A DNA stretch of 11,139 nucleotides from Geothermobacter sp964441925 (GCA_964441925.1 CAYTVY010000090.1:1-11139), one strand, 5' to 3'. Counted from the first letter of the stretch, positions 1-6,252 are shown. The notes: generated by a model from the letters alone, not told the origin. Made by a program: numbers and translations.

Positions 1-23
1 TGATCGGCCTGATCCTGCCCTGA
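1..23 (+). CDS. C-terminal end of an unidentified upstream gene (partial)
   Basis: The first bases can be read as the last codons of a plus-strand gene, ending I-G-L-I-L-P and a TGA at 21-23. A hairpin follows immediately. Only about seven codons lie inside the window, so the family cannot be identified. The hydrophobic tail would suit a membrane protein, but that is a guess. The open frame at a window edge could also be chance. Confidence 0.3.
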
Positions 24-46
24 GAACCGGCACGTCGTGCCGGTTC
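24..46 (+). terminator. Hairpin after the partial upstream gene (possible terminator)
   Basis: GAACCGGCAC (24-33) pairs perfectly with GTGCCGGTTC (37-46) around a 3-nt loop, directly after the TGA at 21-23. There is no U-run behind the stem, only a short pyrimidine stretch at 56-60. It could be a weak or factor-assisted terminator separating the upstream gene from the riboswitch promoter, or just a stable RNA 3' end. Confidence 0.4.
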
Positions 47-58
47 CGGTATCGGGTC

Positions 59-87
59 TTGCCGTGACGGCGGCTTCATGCTAGTAA
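59..87 (+). promoter_or_regulatory. Sigma-70-type promoter of the riboswitch-cbiK transcript
   Basis: TTGCCG at 59-64 (-35) and TAGTAA at 82-87 (-10) are separated by 17 bp. A TG two bases before the -10 (TGC-TAGTAA) resembles an extended -10. Transcription would begin near 94, about 20 nt before the cobalamin aptamer, which is the expected arrangement. The call rests on sequence match only. Confidence 0.6.
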
Positions 88-112
88 ATGGGGCCGAAAA
101 AAAATGACGTTC

Positions 113-267
113 GCCGGTACTCCCACCGGGAGTTCAAAAGGGAAGAGGGGTGCAAATCCCCCGCGGACCCGCCGCTGTGAGCGAGGACGAAGGGCCGGAT
201 GCCACTGATCCGCTGCGGATCGGGAAGGCGGCCCGGAGGATGATTCGCGAGCCAGAAGACCTGCCGG
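113..267 (+). ncRNA. Cobalamin (adenosylcobalamin-type) riboswitch aptamer
   Basis: The segment has the classic elements of the cobalamin aptamer in order. P1-closing CCGG segments lie at 114-117 and 264-267. A perfect P2 hairpin has ACTCCC 119-124 paired with GGGAGT 128-133. Next come the conserved GGTGCAAATCCCCCGC-type core (about 149-164), the CCCGCCGCTGTGAGCG-type junction (168-183), the GCCACTG box (201-207), the GGGAAGG box (222-228), and the B12 box AGCCAGAAGACCTGCC (250-265). The aptamer sits directly upstream of a cobalt chelatase gene, a usual target of B12 feedback. It is followed by a terminator with a competing hairpin, so control is probably by premature termination when cobalamin is bound. 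Confidence 0.95.
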
Positions 268-323
268 ACCGAACCGCCCGCCAGCCGCTCCCCGGGACCA
301 TGGGAGTCAGGGCACGATACGAA

Positions 324-349
324 CGTGGATTTGAATACGGAAATCCGCG
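324..349 (+). promoter_or_regulatory. Putative antiterminator hairpin of the cobalamin riboswitch
   Basis: CGTGGATTT (324-332) can pair with AAATCCGCG (341-349; one G-U pair) around the loop GAATACGG. The second strand of this helix is also the ascending strand of the terminator at 341-374, so the two structures exclude each other. That is the geometry of an on/off transcription switch. A separate hairpin (CTCCC 288-292 with GGGAG 302-306) lies between the aptamer and this region. The pairing is read by eye, not folded. Confidence 0.6.
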
Positions 350-377
350 CGCCCTTCAGGGGCTGCGCGGATTTTTT
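341..377 (+). terminator. Riboswitch-controlled intrinsic terminator before cbiK
   Basis: AAATCCGCGC (341-350) pairs with GCGCGGATTT (365-374). The helix is extended inside by GCCC 351-354 with GGGC 360-363 around a TTCAG loop, with one bulged T. The stem runs into six T residues (372-377). It lies between the cobalamin aptamer and the cbiK start at 416, so it is best read as the off-state element of the riboswitch. Confidence 0.85.
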
Positions 378-415
378 GTTGGCGCAACCATTCAGCCCCC
401 CAGAGGAGACCATCG

Positions 416-1381
416 ATGCAGAAAAAAAGCCTTTTCCCCTTCCGACCGTCTTTCCCCGTCACCGGCATGCTGCTGCTGATTCTGCTGCTCGGCGCCGCGC
501 CGGTCTTCGGCATGACCCGCACCCTGAAAAAGGAGCCGGCGATCGTCATCGTCGCCTTCGGCACCACCACCCGGGCCATGGTCACCTACGACGTCTTCGA
601 AAAGCAGCTGCGCCGCGAACTGCCGGAAAAATACCGGAAACTGCGCATCGAGTGGGCCTTCACCTCCGAAATCGTCCGCGAGCGTGCCAACCGGAAGTTC
701 CGGGAGCAGGGCCTGGACAGGCGCTTTCTCAGCCTGCCCCAGGTGCTGGCCAACCTGGAGAACGACGGCTACCGCAAGGTCGCCATCCAGTCTCTGCACA
801 TCTTCCCCGGCCAGGAATTCGCCGACATGGAGCGCCAGATCGCCGCCTTCCGGCAACTCGGCCTGCGCATCGAGTACGGCGGCACCCTGCTGCACGAATG
901 GCCCTGGGTGTTCGAGACGGTCGATGCCCTGGAACCCTACTTTCTCCCGCCGGAACAGGGCTGCAACGTGCTGGTGGTCCATGGCACGCCAAAGACCTTT
1001 CCCGGTTCCAATGCCACCTACCTCGGCCTGGACCGCTATTTGAGCGCAAAGTACGACAACGTCTTCGTCGGCGGCGTCGACGGGGTGCTGACCCGGGAAC
1101 AGGCCCTCGACAAGGCCAGGGCCTGCAAGGTGAAACGGGTGCGACTGATCCCGTTCATGTACGTCGCCGGCGCTCACATCATGGACGACATCATGGGCCG
1201 CGGAACCAGTACCGCCCCTTCCTGGGCCATGGAACTGAAACAGGCCGGCATCGAGGTCGACAGTCTGACGGTTGAATACCAGGGGAAAACCTATTACCGG
1301 GGGCTCGGCTTCTACGAGTCGATCAACCGCAACTACATCCGCCAGCTGGAAGAGAGCCTGACACGGCTGGCAGAACAGTAG
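416..1381 (+). CDS. cbiK: Exported sirohydrochlorin cobaltochelatase, CbiK family
   Basis: A 321-aa protein of the CbiK class II chelatase family, which inserts Co2+ into sirohydrochlorin (or a related tetrapyrrole) in anaerobic cobalamin synthesis. Visible marks are the strand AIVIVAFGT near residue 42, LHIFPGQEF at 127-135, VLVVHGT with H189, and PFMYVAGAH with H254. H189 and H254 occupy the positions of the two metal-binding/catalytic histidines of CbiK. Residues 1-32 form a signal peptide: basic start, hydrophobic core about 18-28, likely cleavage after VFG (30-32). The enzyme is therefore probably periplasmic or membrane-attached, like the periplasmic CbiK of Desulfovibrio rather than cytoplasmic Salmonella CbiK. 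The ATG at 416 follows GAGGAG (403-408) at good spacing. The cobalamin riboswitch upstream supports a cobalt/B12 role. A ferrochelatase-like or heme-linked activity remains possible. Confidence 0.9.
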   Translation: MQKKSLFPFRPSFPVTGMLLLILLLGAAPVFGMTRTLKKEPAIVIVAFGTTTRAMVTYDVFEKQLRRELPEKYRKLRIEWAFTSEIVRERANRKFREQGLDRRFLSLPQVLANLENDGYRKVAIQSLHIFPGQEFADMERQIAAFRQLGLRIEYGGTLLHEWPWVFETVDALEPYFLPPEQGCNVLVVHGTPKTFPGSNATYLGLDRYLSAKYDNVFVGGVDGVLTREQALDKARACKVKRVRLIPFMYVAGAHIMDDIMGRGTSTAPSWAMELKQAGIEVDSLTVEYQGKTYYRGLGFYESINRNYIRQLEESLTRLAEQ

Positions 1382-1431
1382 GCACCATATCGAACGTCAC
1401 CCCCCCCGGAACAGGCTGCTGTCTGTGGCGG

Positions 1432-1454
1432 GAAAATCGGCCGGATTCAGGCCG
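1432..1454 (-). terminator. Weak terminator candidate after rsmB
   Basis: On the minus strand, right after the rsmB stop, CGGCC (1454-1450) pairs with GGCCG (1442-1438) around a 7-nt loop, followed by ATTTTCCC. The 5-bp stem and short U-run make it weak. cbiK and rsmB converge here with only 73 bp between them, and I see no better terminator for either. An 8-base C-run also lies in this gap, at 1400-1407. Confidence 0.35.
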
Positions 1455-2804
1455 TCACGACCGGCGCCGGAACCGGGCGGCAAAGAAACCGTCCAGCTCC
1501 GGGTGAACGGGCCAGGTCACCAGTCGGCCCCGGGAATCGAAGAGCGTATCCCAGTCGGGGAAGAGCGGCCGCAGATCTTCGGCCACGAAATCCGGATGCC
1601 CGGCGGCGAACCGCCCGACCACCTGCTCCGTCTCCTCCGGCGTGGTGGTACAGACCGAATAGAGCAGCCGGCCGCCGGGCCGGACCAGGTCGGCGGCCCG
1701 CTCGAGCAAAGTCTGCTGCAACCGTGCCATCCGCGCCGGATCGTCGGGTCGCCGCCGCCAGCGGACTTCCGGATTGCGCCGCAGCACGCCCAGCCCGCTG
1801 CAGGGGGCATCGACCAGCACCGCATCCAGGCTGGCGGGAGCGAGCCAGTCCGGTGGGCGGGTCATGTCCCAAACCCGGGGATGGACCCCCCGGCACCCCA
1901 GGCGGTCGACCCCCTGCCGGATCAGGCCGACCCGGGCCGGATGGAGATCGAGGGCGTGAATCACGAGCCGGTTGCCGGCGAGCGCGGCCAGGTGGGTGGT
2001 CTTGCCGCCCGGCGCGGCGCAGGCGTCGAGCAGCGTCTCGCCCGGTACGGGCTGCAGCAGGTGGGCCACCAGCATGCTTGCCTCGTCCTGGGGCTGGAAA
2101 CTGTCGGCGGGCAGCCGCTCGAAGGCCTGCCGGCTGGTGAAGAGAAACCCTTCCAGAGCGAACCGGCAGCGCGACCAAGACAGTCCGAGCGAAGAGGCCA
2201 GCGCGCCGAACGCCTCCGGCGTCCGCGCCAGCGTGTTGCAGCGGACACTCAGCGGCGCCGGCTGCAGCTGCGCCTCGGCCAGGTGGCGAGCAGTCTCGAA
2301 ACCATAGGTATCGAGCCAGTTGCGGGCCAGCCATTCCGGCAGGGAACAGGCATGGGTGAGAAAGTCGAGGGGCCGGCTCGCCGGGTCGGGCCAGGAGAGC
2401 TCGGGCAGGGTGCGCGCCAGGCCGCGCAACACCCCGTTGACGAAACCGGCGGCCCGCTGCAGGCCGCACCGCTTGGCCAGCCGGACGCTGGTGTCGACCG
2501 CGGCGGCGGCCGGCACCCGATCCAGCTCGAGAAGCTGGTAGACACCGAGCCGCAGTATCTGCAGCACCCTGGTCTCGAGTTTTGCCAGTGGCTTGCGGCA
2601 CTGCCGGGCCAGAACGTAATCGAGCCGGCCCCGCCGCCGCAGCACCCCGTAGACCAGCTCGGTGAGCAGGCCGCGATCGCGTGGGTCGAGGCCCGGCTGC
2701 CGGCGCAGGGTTTCATCGAGAAGCAGGTCGGCATAGCCGCCCCGCTCGACCCGCAGCAGGATCTCGAGAGCCAAAAGACGCGGGTCGGTCACGGAACCGG
2801 GCAT
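1455..2804 (-). CDS. rsmB: 16S rRNA (cytosine-967-C5)-methyltransferase RsmB
   Basis: A 449-aa protein, usual length for RsmB/Sun. It methylates C967 of 16S rRNA with S-adenosylmethionine before 30S assembly. Residues 6-130 look like the NusB-type RNA-binding domain (ILLRVERGG, LTELVYGVLRRRGRLDY, FVNGVLRGLAR). The catalytic half carries SAM motif I LLDACAAPGGKTTHL (258-272), motif IV VDAPCSGLGVLRRNPE (331-346, C335) and motif VI LLYSVCTTTPEETE (380-393, C385). C385 and C335 are the expected nucleophile and release cysteines of RNA m5C methyltransferases. I chose the ATG at 2804 because AGAGGT (2811-2816) lies 6 nt upstream; an in-frame GTG at 2837 would add 11 residues but has no better site. 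It is last in the def cluster, 42 bp after htpX. Confidence 0.93.
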   Translation of the reverse strand: MPGSVTDPRLLALEILLRVERGGYADLLLDETLRRQPGLDPRDRGLLTELVYGVLRRRGRLDYVLARQCRKPLAKLETRVLQILRLGVYQLLELDRVPAAAAVDTSVRLAKRCGLQRAAGFVNGVLRGLARTLPELSWPDPASRPLDFLTHACSLPEWLARNWLDTYGFETARHLAEAQLQPAPLSVRCNTLARTPEAFGALASSLGLSWSRCRFALEGFLFTSRQAFERLPADSFQPQDEASMLVAHLLQPVPGETLLDACAAPGGKTTHLAALAGNRLVIHALDLHPARVGLIRQGVDRLGCRGVHPRVWDMTRPPDWLAPASLDAVLVDAPCSGLGVLRRNPEVRWRRRPDDPARMARLQQTLLERAADLVRPGGRLLYSVCTTTPEETEQVVGRFAAGHPDFVAEDLRPLFPDWDTLFDSRGRLVTWPVHPELDGFFAARFRRRS

Positions 2805-2810
2805 GAACGG

Positions 2811-2816
2811 ACCTCT
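2811..2816 (-). promoter_or_regulatory. Ribosome binding site deciding the rsmB start
   Basis: AGAGGT on the minus strand lies 6 nt before the ATG at 2804. It supports that start over the in-frame GTG at 2837, which would only add a short non-conserved extension. Confidence 0.6.
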
Positions 2817-2846
2817 GGAAGAGAAAGAAAGGAACACGCGGCCCGG

Positions 2847-3680
2847 TCAGCCGAGCCGCATGCTCTCCAGCCGGCGGATGCGTTCCTCCATCGGCGGATG
2901 GGTGGAAAAGAGGCCGGCGATACCGCCGCTCTTGAGGGGATTGACGATGAACATGTGCGCCGTCGCCTCGTTGACCTGCGGCATCGGCAGGCGCCGGTTG
3001 GCGGCCTCCAGCTTGCGCAGAGCGCTGGCCAGGCTCAGGGGATTGCCGCAGAAGCGGGCACCGGTGGCATCGGCCTGGTACTCGCGGGAGCGGGAGATGG
3101 CCATCTGCACCAGCATGGCGGCAATCGGTGCCAGGATCATCATGCCAATGATGGCCAGGGGATTGCTGTCCTCGTCGTCGCGCCCGCCGCCGAAGATCAG
3201 GGCCCACTGGGCCATGTGCGCCAGCCAGGAGATGGCGCCGGCGATGGTGGCGGCGATGGAGCCGATGAGAATGTCACGGTTCTGCACGTGCGCCAGTTCG
3301 TGCGCCATCACCCCCATCAGCTCGTCGCGGGAGAGCATCTGCAGAATCCCCTCGGTCGCCGCCACCACGGCATGCTGGGGATTGCGGCCGGTGGCGAAGG
3401 CATTGGGAGTCGTCTGCGGCAGGACGTAGACCCGCGGCATCGGCAGGCCATTGCGCTGGCAGAGCTCGGCCACCACCTCGTACAGCGGGCCACTGTTCAC
3501 CTCGCGGCCACGGTACATGGCGATGACGATCCGGTCGGAGAACCAGTAACTGCCGAAGTTCATCATCCCGGCCATGACCAGGGCGAAGGTGGCACCGCCC
3601 TGACCGCCGATGGCGCCACCAAGAGCGACCAGCAGCAGGGTCATCAGGGTCATCAGCAGGACGGTCTTCAGGGTATTCAT
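2847..3680 (-). CDS. htpX: Membrane-bound zinc metalloprotease HtpX
   Basis: A 277-aa M48-family integral membrane protease that degrades damaged or misfolded inner-membrane proteins together with FtsH. Two hydrophobic segments lie at the N-terminus (about 5-22 and 29-47). The zinc site HELAH is at 127-131 (MAHELAHVQNRD), and the third ligand glutamate is probably E200 in SREYQADA. Further membrane-like stretches lie around 139-163 and 176-195. TPNAFATGRNP (91-101) is a family signature. The length is typical. The ATG at 3680 is preceded by GAGGTGA (3687-3693) at ideal spacing. htpX follows the DUF116 gene after 77 bp that contain a promoter candidate, so it may be read both from the def operon and independently. 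Confidence 0.95.
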   Translation of the reverse strand: MNTLKTVLLMTLMTLLLVALGGAIGGQGGATFALVMAGMMNFGSYWFSDRIVIAMYRGREVNSGPLYEVVAELCQRNGLPMPRVYVLPQTTPNAFATGRNPQHAVVAATEGILQMLSRDELMGVMAHELAHVQNRDILIGSIAATIAGAISWLAHMAQWALIFGGGRDDEDSNPLAIIGMMILAPIAAMLVQMAISRSREYQADATGARFCGNPLSLASALRKLEAANRRLPMPQVNEATAHMFIVNPLKSGGIAGLFSTHPPMEERIRRLESMRLG

Positions 3681-3707
3681 CAGGTTTCACCTCGTCGTCA
3701 GAGAATG

Positions 3708-3728
3708 CTGCCGGCCGGTCGCCGGCAG
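3708..3728 (-). other. Leader hairpin upstream of htpX
   Basis: CTGCCGGC (3708-3715) and GCCGGCAG (3721-3728) form a perfect 8-bp stem around a 5-nt loop. On the minus strand the U-run (3729-3734) comes before the stem, not after it, so it does not look like a terminator of the DUF116 transcript. It would lie in the 5' leader of an htpX message, 15 nt before the ribosome binding site, and could affect stability or translation. Confidence 0.45.
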
Positions 3729-3732
3729 AAAA

Positions 3733-3761
3733 AAGATAGGTTGCGCCGGAGAGAAAATCAA
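3733..3761 (-). promoter_or_regulatory. Putative internal promoter for htpX
   Basis: On the minus strand TTGATT (3761-3756) and TATCTT (3738-3733) are 17 bp apart, a fair sigma-70 match. The -35 overlaps the stop codon of the DUF116 gene. The same bases also read CTTGATT, 14 nt, ACCTATCT, which resembles the heat-shock sigma-32 consensus CTTGAAA / CCCCATNT. HtpX is a heat-shock protein in other bacteria, so the dual reading is plausible but unproven. Confidence 0.45.
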
Positions 3762-4525
3762 GCCGGCAGCACGTGCTCGTCCAGCACCCGCCGCACCTCG
3801 TCGAGCACGATGTGGGTGTTGAAGCAGGGGCCGTGCGGCCGGTGGTTGAGCACGCCGATCACCGGCAGGGGATAGGAATCGCGGATGCCGGAGGTCAGAT
3901 CCCGCTCGCAGGCCACCGCCAGGATGAAGGCCGGACGCTTGTCGACGATGATCTTGCGGGCCAGGGTACCGCCGGTGGCGACGGCGATGTCGATGCCCCG
4001 CTGCTGCGCCACCTCCGCCAGGCCGCTGATGTCGCAACGGCCGCAACGGACACACTTGCCGATATCGCCGGTGATCTTGATGTCGCAGTCGAAAAGCTGG
4101 ATGCAGTGCGGCAGCAGGATCAGCGCCCGCTCCGGCGACACCCGCAGTTTCTTGGCCCGCACCAGCTGGTTGTTCAGGGCGATGAACGACTGCTGCAGGG
4201 TGTCCCGATCGATGCCGAGCAGCTTGCCGAGATTGATGATCGCCGGGAACATGTAGCGGATGACGATCTTGCGCAGCCGCTCGGAGAAGAAGAGATCGCG
4301 GCCGGTCAGCAGGGTCAGCACCAGCAGGCCGAGTCCTCCCAGCACCAGCAGGGCGACCAGCGCCAGCAGGCCGCCGAACAGGGGCGGCAGCAGGGGATGG
4401 ATGTTGGCCAGCCCCACCGACGGCACGTACCAGAGCAGAAAGGCCAGCCCCAGCACCAGCAGGCTGGCCCCTCCCATCAGCAGGATGAAGAGCCGCTTGC
4501 GCGGCTTGAATTCCGCCTCAGTCAT
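3758..4525 (-). CDS. DUF116 family membrane protein with cysteine cluster
   Basis: A 255-aa protein matching the DUF116 family by its cysteine-rich core; the function is not established. Two membrane segments are visible, about 13-33 and 49-73, placing the rest on one side of the membrane. The core has C141 and C147 (LLPHCIQLFDCDIK), a CxxCxxC cluster at 158, 161 and 164 (GKCVRCGRCDI), then C206 (VACERDL) and C234 (GPCFNTH). Such a set suggests bound metal or an iron-sulfur centre, but this is inference. The start ATG at 4525 overlaps the end of fmt by 8 bases, so translation is probably coupled; there is only a weak GGA-type ribosome site. A longer in-frame reading upstream is an fmt shadow. 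Its place between fmt and htpX suggests co-transcription, not a proven shared function. Confidence 0.85.
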   Translation of the reverse strand: MTEAEFKPRKRLFILLMGGASLLVLGLAFLLWYVPSVGLANIHPLLPPLFGGLLALVALLVLGGLGLLVLTLLTGRDLFFSERLRKIVIRYMFPAIINLGKLLGIDRDTLQQSFIALNNQLVRAKKLRVSPERALILLPHCIQLFDCDIKITGDIGKCVRCGRCDISGLAEVAQQRGIDIAVATGGTLARKIIVDKRPAFILAVACERDLTSGIRDSYPLPVIGVLNHRPHGPCFNTHIVLDEVRRVLDEHVLPA

Positions 4526-5477
4526 CCGTCGTCCGGTCGCGGCCGAAACGGGTGCCCGGCGCCAGGGGACAGCCGCGCAGGAAATCGGCCGCCGGCAGGC
4601 GCCGCTTGCCGGCCAGCTGCAGCTGCCGCACCCGCAGGGCGCCCTCGCCGCAGGCAATCAGCAGACCGTCGTCACCGGCCGCCAGCAGGGTTCCCGGCTC
4701 GCCGGAAGCCGCCTCCACCGAGGTAGCCGCCAGCTTGAGCAGGCTGCCGTCGAGCCAGGTGTAGGCCGAAGGCCAGGGGTCGAGCCCCCGCACCAGGTTG
4801 TGCACCCGGGCGGCGGGCTGCCGCCAGTCGATCGCGCCGTCCTCTTTTTTCAGCATCGGGGCATAGCTGCTTTCGGCGTCGTTCTGCGGCACCCGCTCGA
4901 GAGTGCCGGCGCAGAGGCGTTTCAGGGTTTCCGCCATCGCCTCCCGTCCGAGCACCGCCAGCCGGTCGTGCAACCGCCCGGCGGTCTCGTCCGGCCCGAT
5001 CGCCAGGCGCATCTTCACCAGCATGTCCCCGGTGTCGAGCCCTTCGTCCATGTACATGGTGGTGACCCCGGTCTCCGTCTCGCCGTCGATGATCGCCTTG
5101 TTGATGGGGGCCGCCCCCCGGTATTTCGGCAGCAGCGAGGCGTGCACATTGATGCAGCCGTGGCGGGGAATCTCCAGGACCGACTTCGGCAGGATCTGGC
5201 CGTAGGCGACCACCACCACCAGATCGGGCGCCAGCGCACGCAGCTGATCCACCGCCTCCGGGCGCCGCAGCCGCTCCGGCTGGAAGACCGGCAGGCCGTG
5301 CTGCCGGGCCAGCTGCTTGACCGGCGGCGCGGTCAGCCGGCGGCCGCGGCCGCTCGGCCGGTCGGGCTGGGTGAAGACGCCGACCAGGTTGCAGCCGGCG
5401 GCGATCAGGCCTTCGAGGGTCGGGCAGGCGAAGTCGGGGGTCCCCATGAAAACGGTGCGCAGATCGGCCGGCTGCAT
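4518..5477 (-). CDS. fmt: Methionyl-tRNA formyltransferase
   Basis: A 319-aa cytoplasmic enzyme that formylates the amino group of Met-tRNA(fMet) from 10-formyl-tetrahydrofolate. The N-terminal Rossmann domain begins RTVFMGTPDFACPTLEGL. The folate/catalytic region shows VVVAYGQILP (87-96), N110 and H112 in INVHASLLPKYRGAAPI, and D148 in MDEGLDTGDML; these match the Asn-His-Asp catalytic set of the E. coli enzyme. The C-terminal part (about 210-319) is the tRNA-binding barrel. The ATG at 5477 shares one base with the def stop (TGATG), with GGAGGA 9 nt upstream, so it is coupled to def. The pairing with the deformylase, which removes the formyl group later, is a classic bacterial gene pair. Confidence 0.96.
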   Translation of the reverse strand: MQPADLRTVFMGTPDFACPTLEGLIAAGCNLVGVFTQPDRPSGRGRRLTAPPVKQLARQHGLPVFQPERLRRPEAVDQLRALAPDLVVVVAYGQILPKSVLEIPRHGCINVHASLLPKYRGAAPINKAIIDGETETGVTTMYMDEGLDTGDMLVKMRLAIGPDETAGRLHDRLAVLGREAMAETLKRLCAGTLERVPQNDAESSYAPMLKKEDGAIDWRQPAARVHNLVRGLDPWPSAYTWLDGSLLKLAATSVEAASGEPGTLLAAGDDGLLIACGEGALRVRQLQLAGKRRLPAADFLRGCPLAPGTRFGRDRTTDD

Positions 5478-5992
5478 CAGAGCTGTTCCTCCAGTTGCTC
5501 GAGAATCTTCTGGTACTTCTTGCGGAAAAGGCTTTTTTTCAGCGGCGAGAGATGATCGACGAACAGAATGCCGTCGAGGTGATCGATCTCGTGCTGGAAA
5601 CAGATGGCCAGCAGCCCGTCGGCCTCCATCTCCCGGACCGTCCCGTCGAGGTCCTGGAACCGGACCCGCACCCGGGCCTGCCGTTCGACCCTGGCATAGT
5701 AGCCGGGAACCGACAAGCAACCCTCCTCCTCGCAGCAGGATCCCTCGCCGGACAGGATCTCCGGATTGACCGCCACGATCGGCTGGCGCTCCTCTTTCGG
5801 ACCGCAGTCGAGAACGATGAGCCGGCGCGACACCCCGACCTGGGGCGCGGCCAGCCCGACGCCCGGCGCGGCGTACATGGTTTCGAGCATGTCCTCGGCC
5901 AGCCTTCTCAGTTCGGCGTCGAACGAGTCGACCGGTGCTGCCACCTGCTTCAGCACCGGGTCGGGATGTCGGTGAATTTTCAGCAAGGCCAT
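5477..5992 (-). CDS. def: Peptide deformylase
   Basis: A 171-aa metallohydrolase that removes the N-formyl group from nascent proteins at the ribosome exit. All three family motifs are present: motif I GVGLAAPQ (44-51), motif II EGCLS (90-94, metal ligand C92) and motif III QHEIDH (133-138, ligands H134 and H138). The extra CC just before motif II (S-C-C-E-E-E) is a small peculiarity. The length is typical. The ATG at 5992 has a GGGGA-type ribosome site next to a stable hairpin. It is the first gene of the five-gene minus-strand cluster. Its likely promoter lies beyond a MITE insertion at 6057-6218. Confidence 0.97.
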   Translation of the reverse strand: MALLKIHRHPDPVLKQVAAPVDSFDAELRRLAEDMLETMYAAPGVGLAAPQVGVSRRLIVLDCGPKEERQPIVAVNPEILSGEGSCCEEEGCLSVPGYYARVERQARVRVRFQDLDGTVREMEADGLLAICFQHEIDHLDGILFVDHLSPLKKSLFRKKYQKILEQLEEQL

Positions 5993-6002
5993 GTCAGTTC
6001 CC

Positions 6003-6025
6003 CGCGGACCAGCTCCCGGTCCGCG
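6003..6025 (-). other. Stem-loop in the def leader next to its ribosome site
   Basis: CGCGGACC (6003-6010) and GGTCCGCG (6018-6025) form an 8-bp perfect stem with a 7-nt loop. On the minus-strand mRNA the stem ends exactly where the GGGGA ribosome site of def (about 6003-5999) begins, so it may hold the site open or partly cover it. No ligand class is recognisable. Confidence 0.45.
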
Positions 6026-6051
6026 TTCTGCTTCTCCCTTCGGATTCGAAC

Positions 6052-6223
6052 TCTAACCTGAATCAGTGGGTTTGTGCCGGATGAAGAGTGTAAGTGCTTG
6101 GCCTGAATGTGGTTTTCAAAAATCTAAGGCGCACCCTTAGGTTCGCCGGTGATTTTTGGGAAGCGCAGGCAGGCCAATGGCTTGCGCTATTCGCCGGTGA
6201 CAAGCTCACTGATTCAGGTCTAA
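6052..6223. mobile_element. MITE-like palindromic element (162 bp) with 5-bp target duplication
   Basis: The element proper is 6057-6218. It starts CCTGAATCAGTG and ends with the exact complement CACTGATTCAGG; the inverted similarity continues imperfectly for about 50 bp inward. TCTAA occurs at 6052-6056 and again at 6219-6223, as expected for a 5-bp target duplication. The centre holds CTAAGG (6124-6129) opposite CCTTAG (6135-6140), and AAAAATC (6118-6124) opposite GATTTTT (6151-6157). There is no coding capacity. The right arm recurs almost exactly (50 of 51 bases) at 11089-11139. CCT-starting ends with 5-bp AT-rich duplications recall IS1380-family elements such as ISEcp1, but assignment of the mobilising transposase is only inference. 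Confidence 0.8.
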
Positions 6224-6252
6224 TCCTACGTTTCCGCCCGGCACCAAGTCAA
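6223..6252 (-). promoter_or_regulatory. Putative promoter of the def operon, separated from def by the MITE
   Basis: On the minus strand TTGACT (6252-6247) and TAGGAT (6228-6223) are separated by 18 bp. The -10 touches the MITE target duplication, so the start point would fall at the element's outer end, near 6216. Removing the element and one TCTAA would place this promoter about 60 nt from the def ATG, a normal distance. That supports it being the ancestral def promoter. Confidence 0.5.

Noticed and set aside
3708..3734. Hairpin with a homopolymer tract taken as a terminator between the DUF116 gene and htpX
   Set aside because: On the minus strand the U-run precedes the stem; on the plus strand the stem is followed by A residues. 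Neither direction has terminator geometry.
1425..3875. Very long plus-strand open frame (816 codons) opposite rsmB and htpX
   Set aside because: It is the antisense shadow of two well-supported genes in GC-rich DNA. Its composition (Gly, Gln, Arg and Pro rich, no recognisable domain) and the lack of a ribosome site argue against coding.
6031..6060. tRNA-like TTCGAATCC on the minus strand upstream of def
   Set aside because: The T-loop-like bases are there, but the flanking bases do not form a T-stem and there is no acceptor, D or anticodon arm. Chance similarity.
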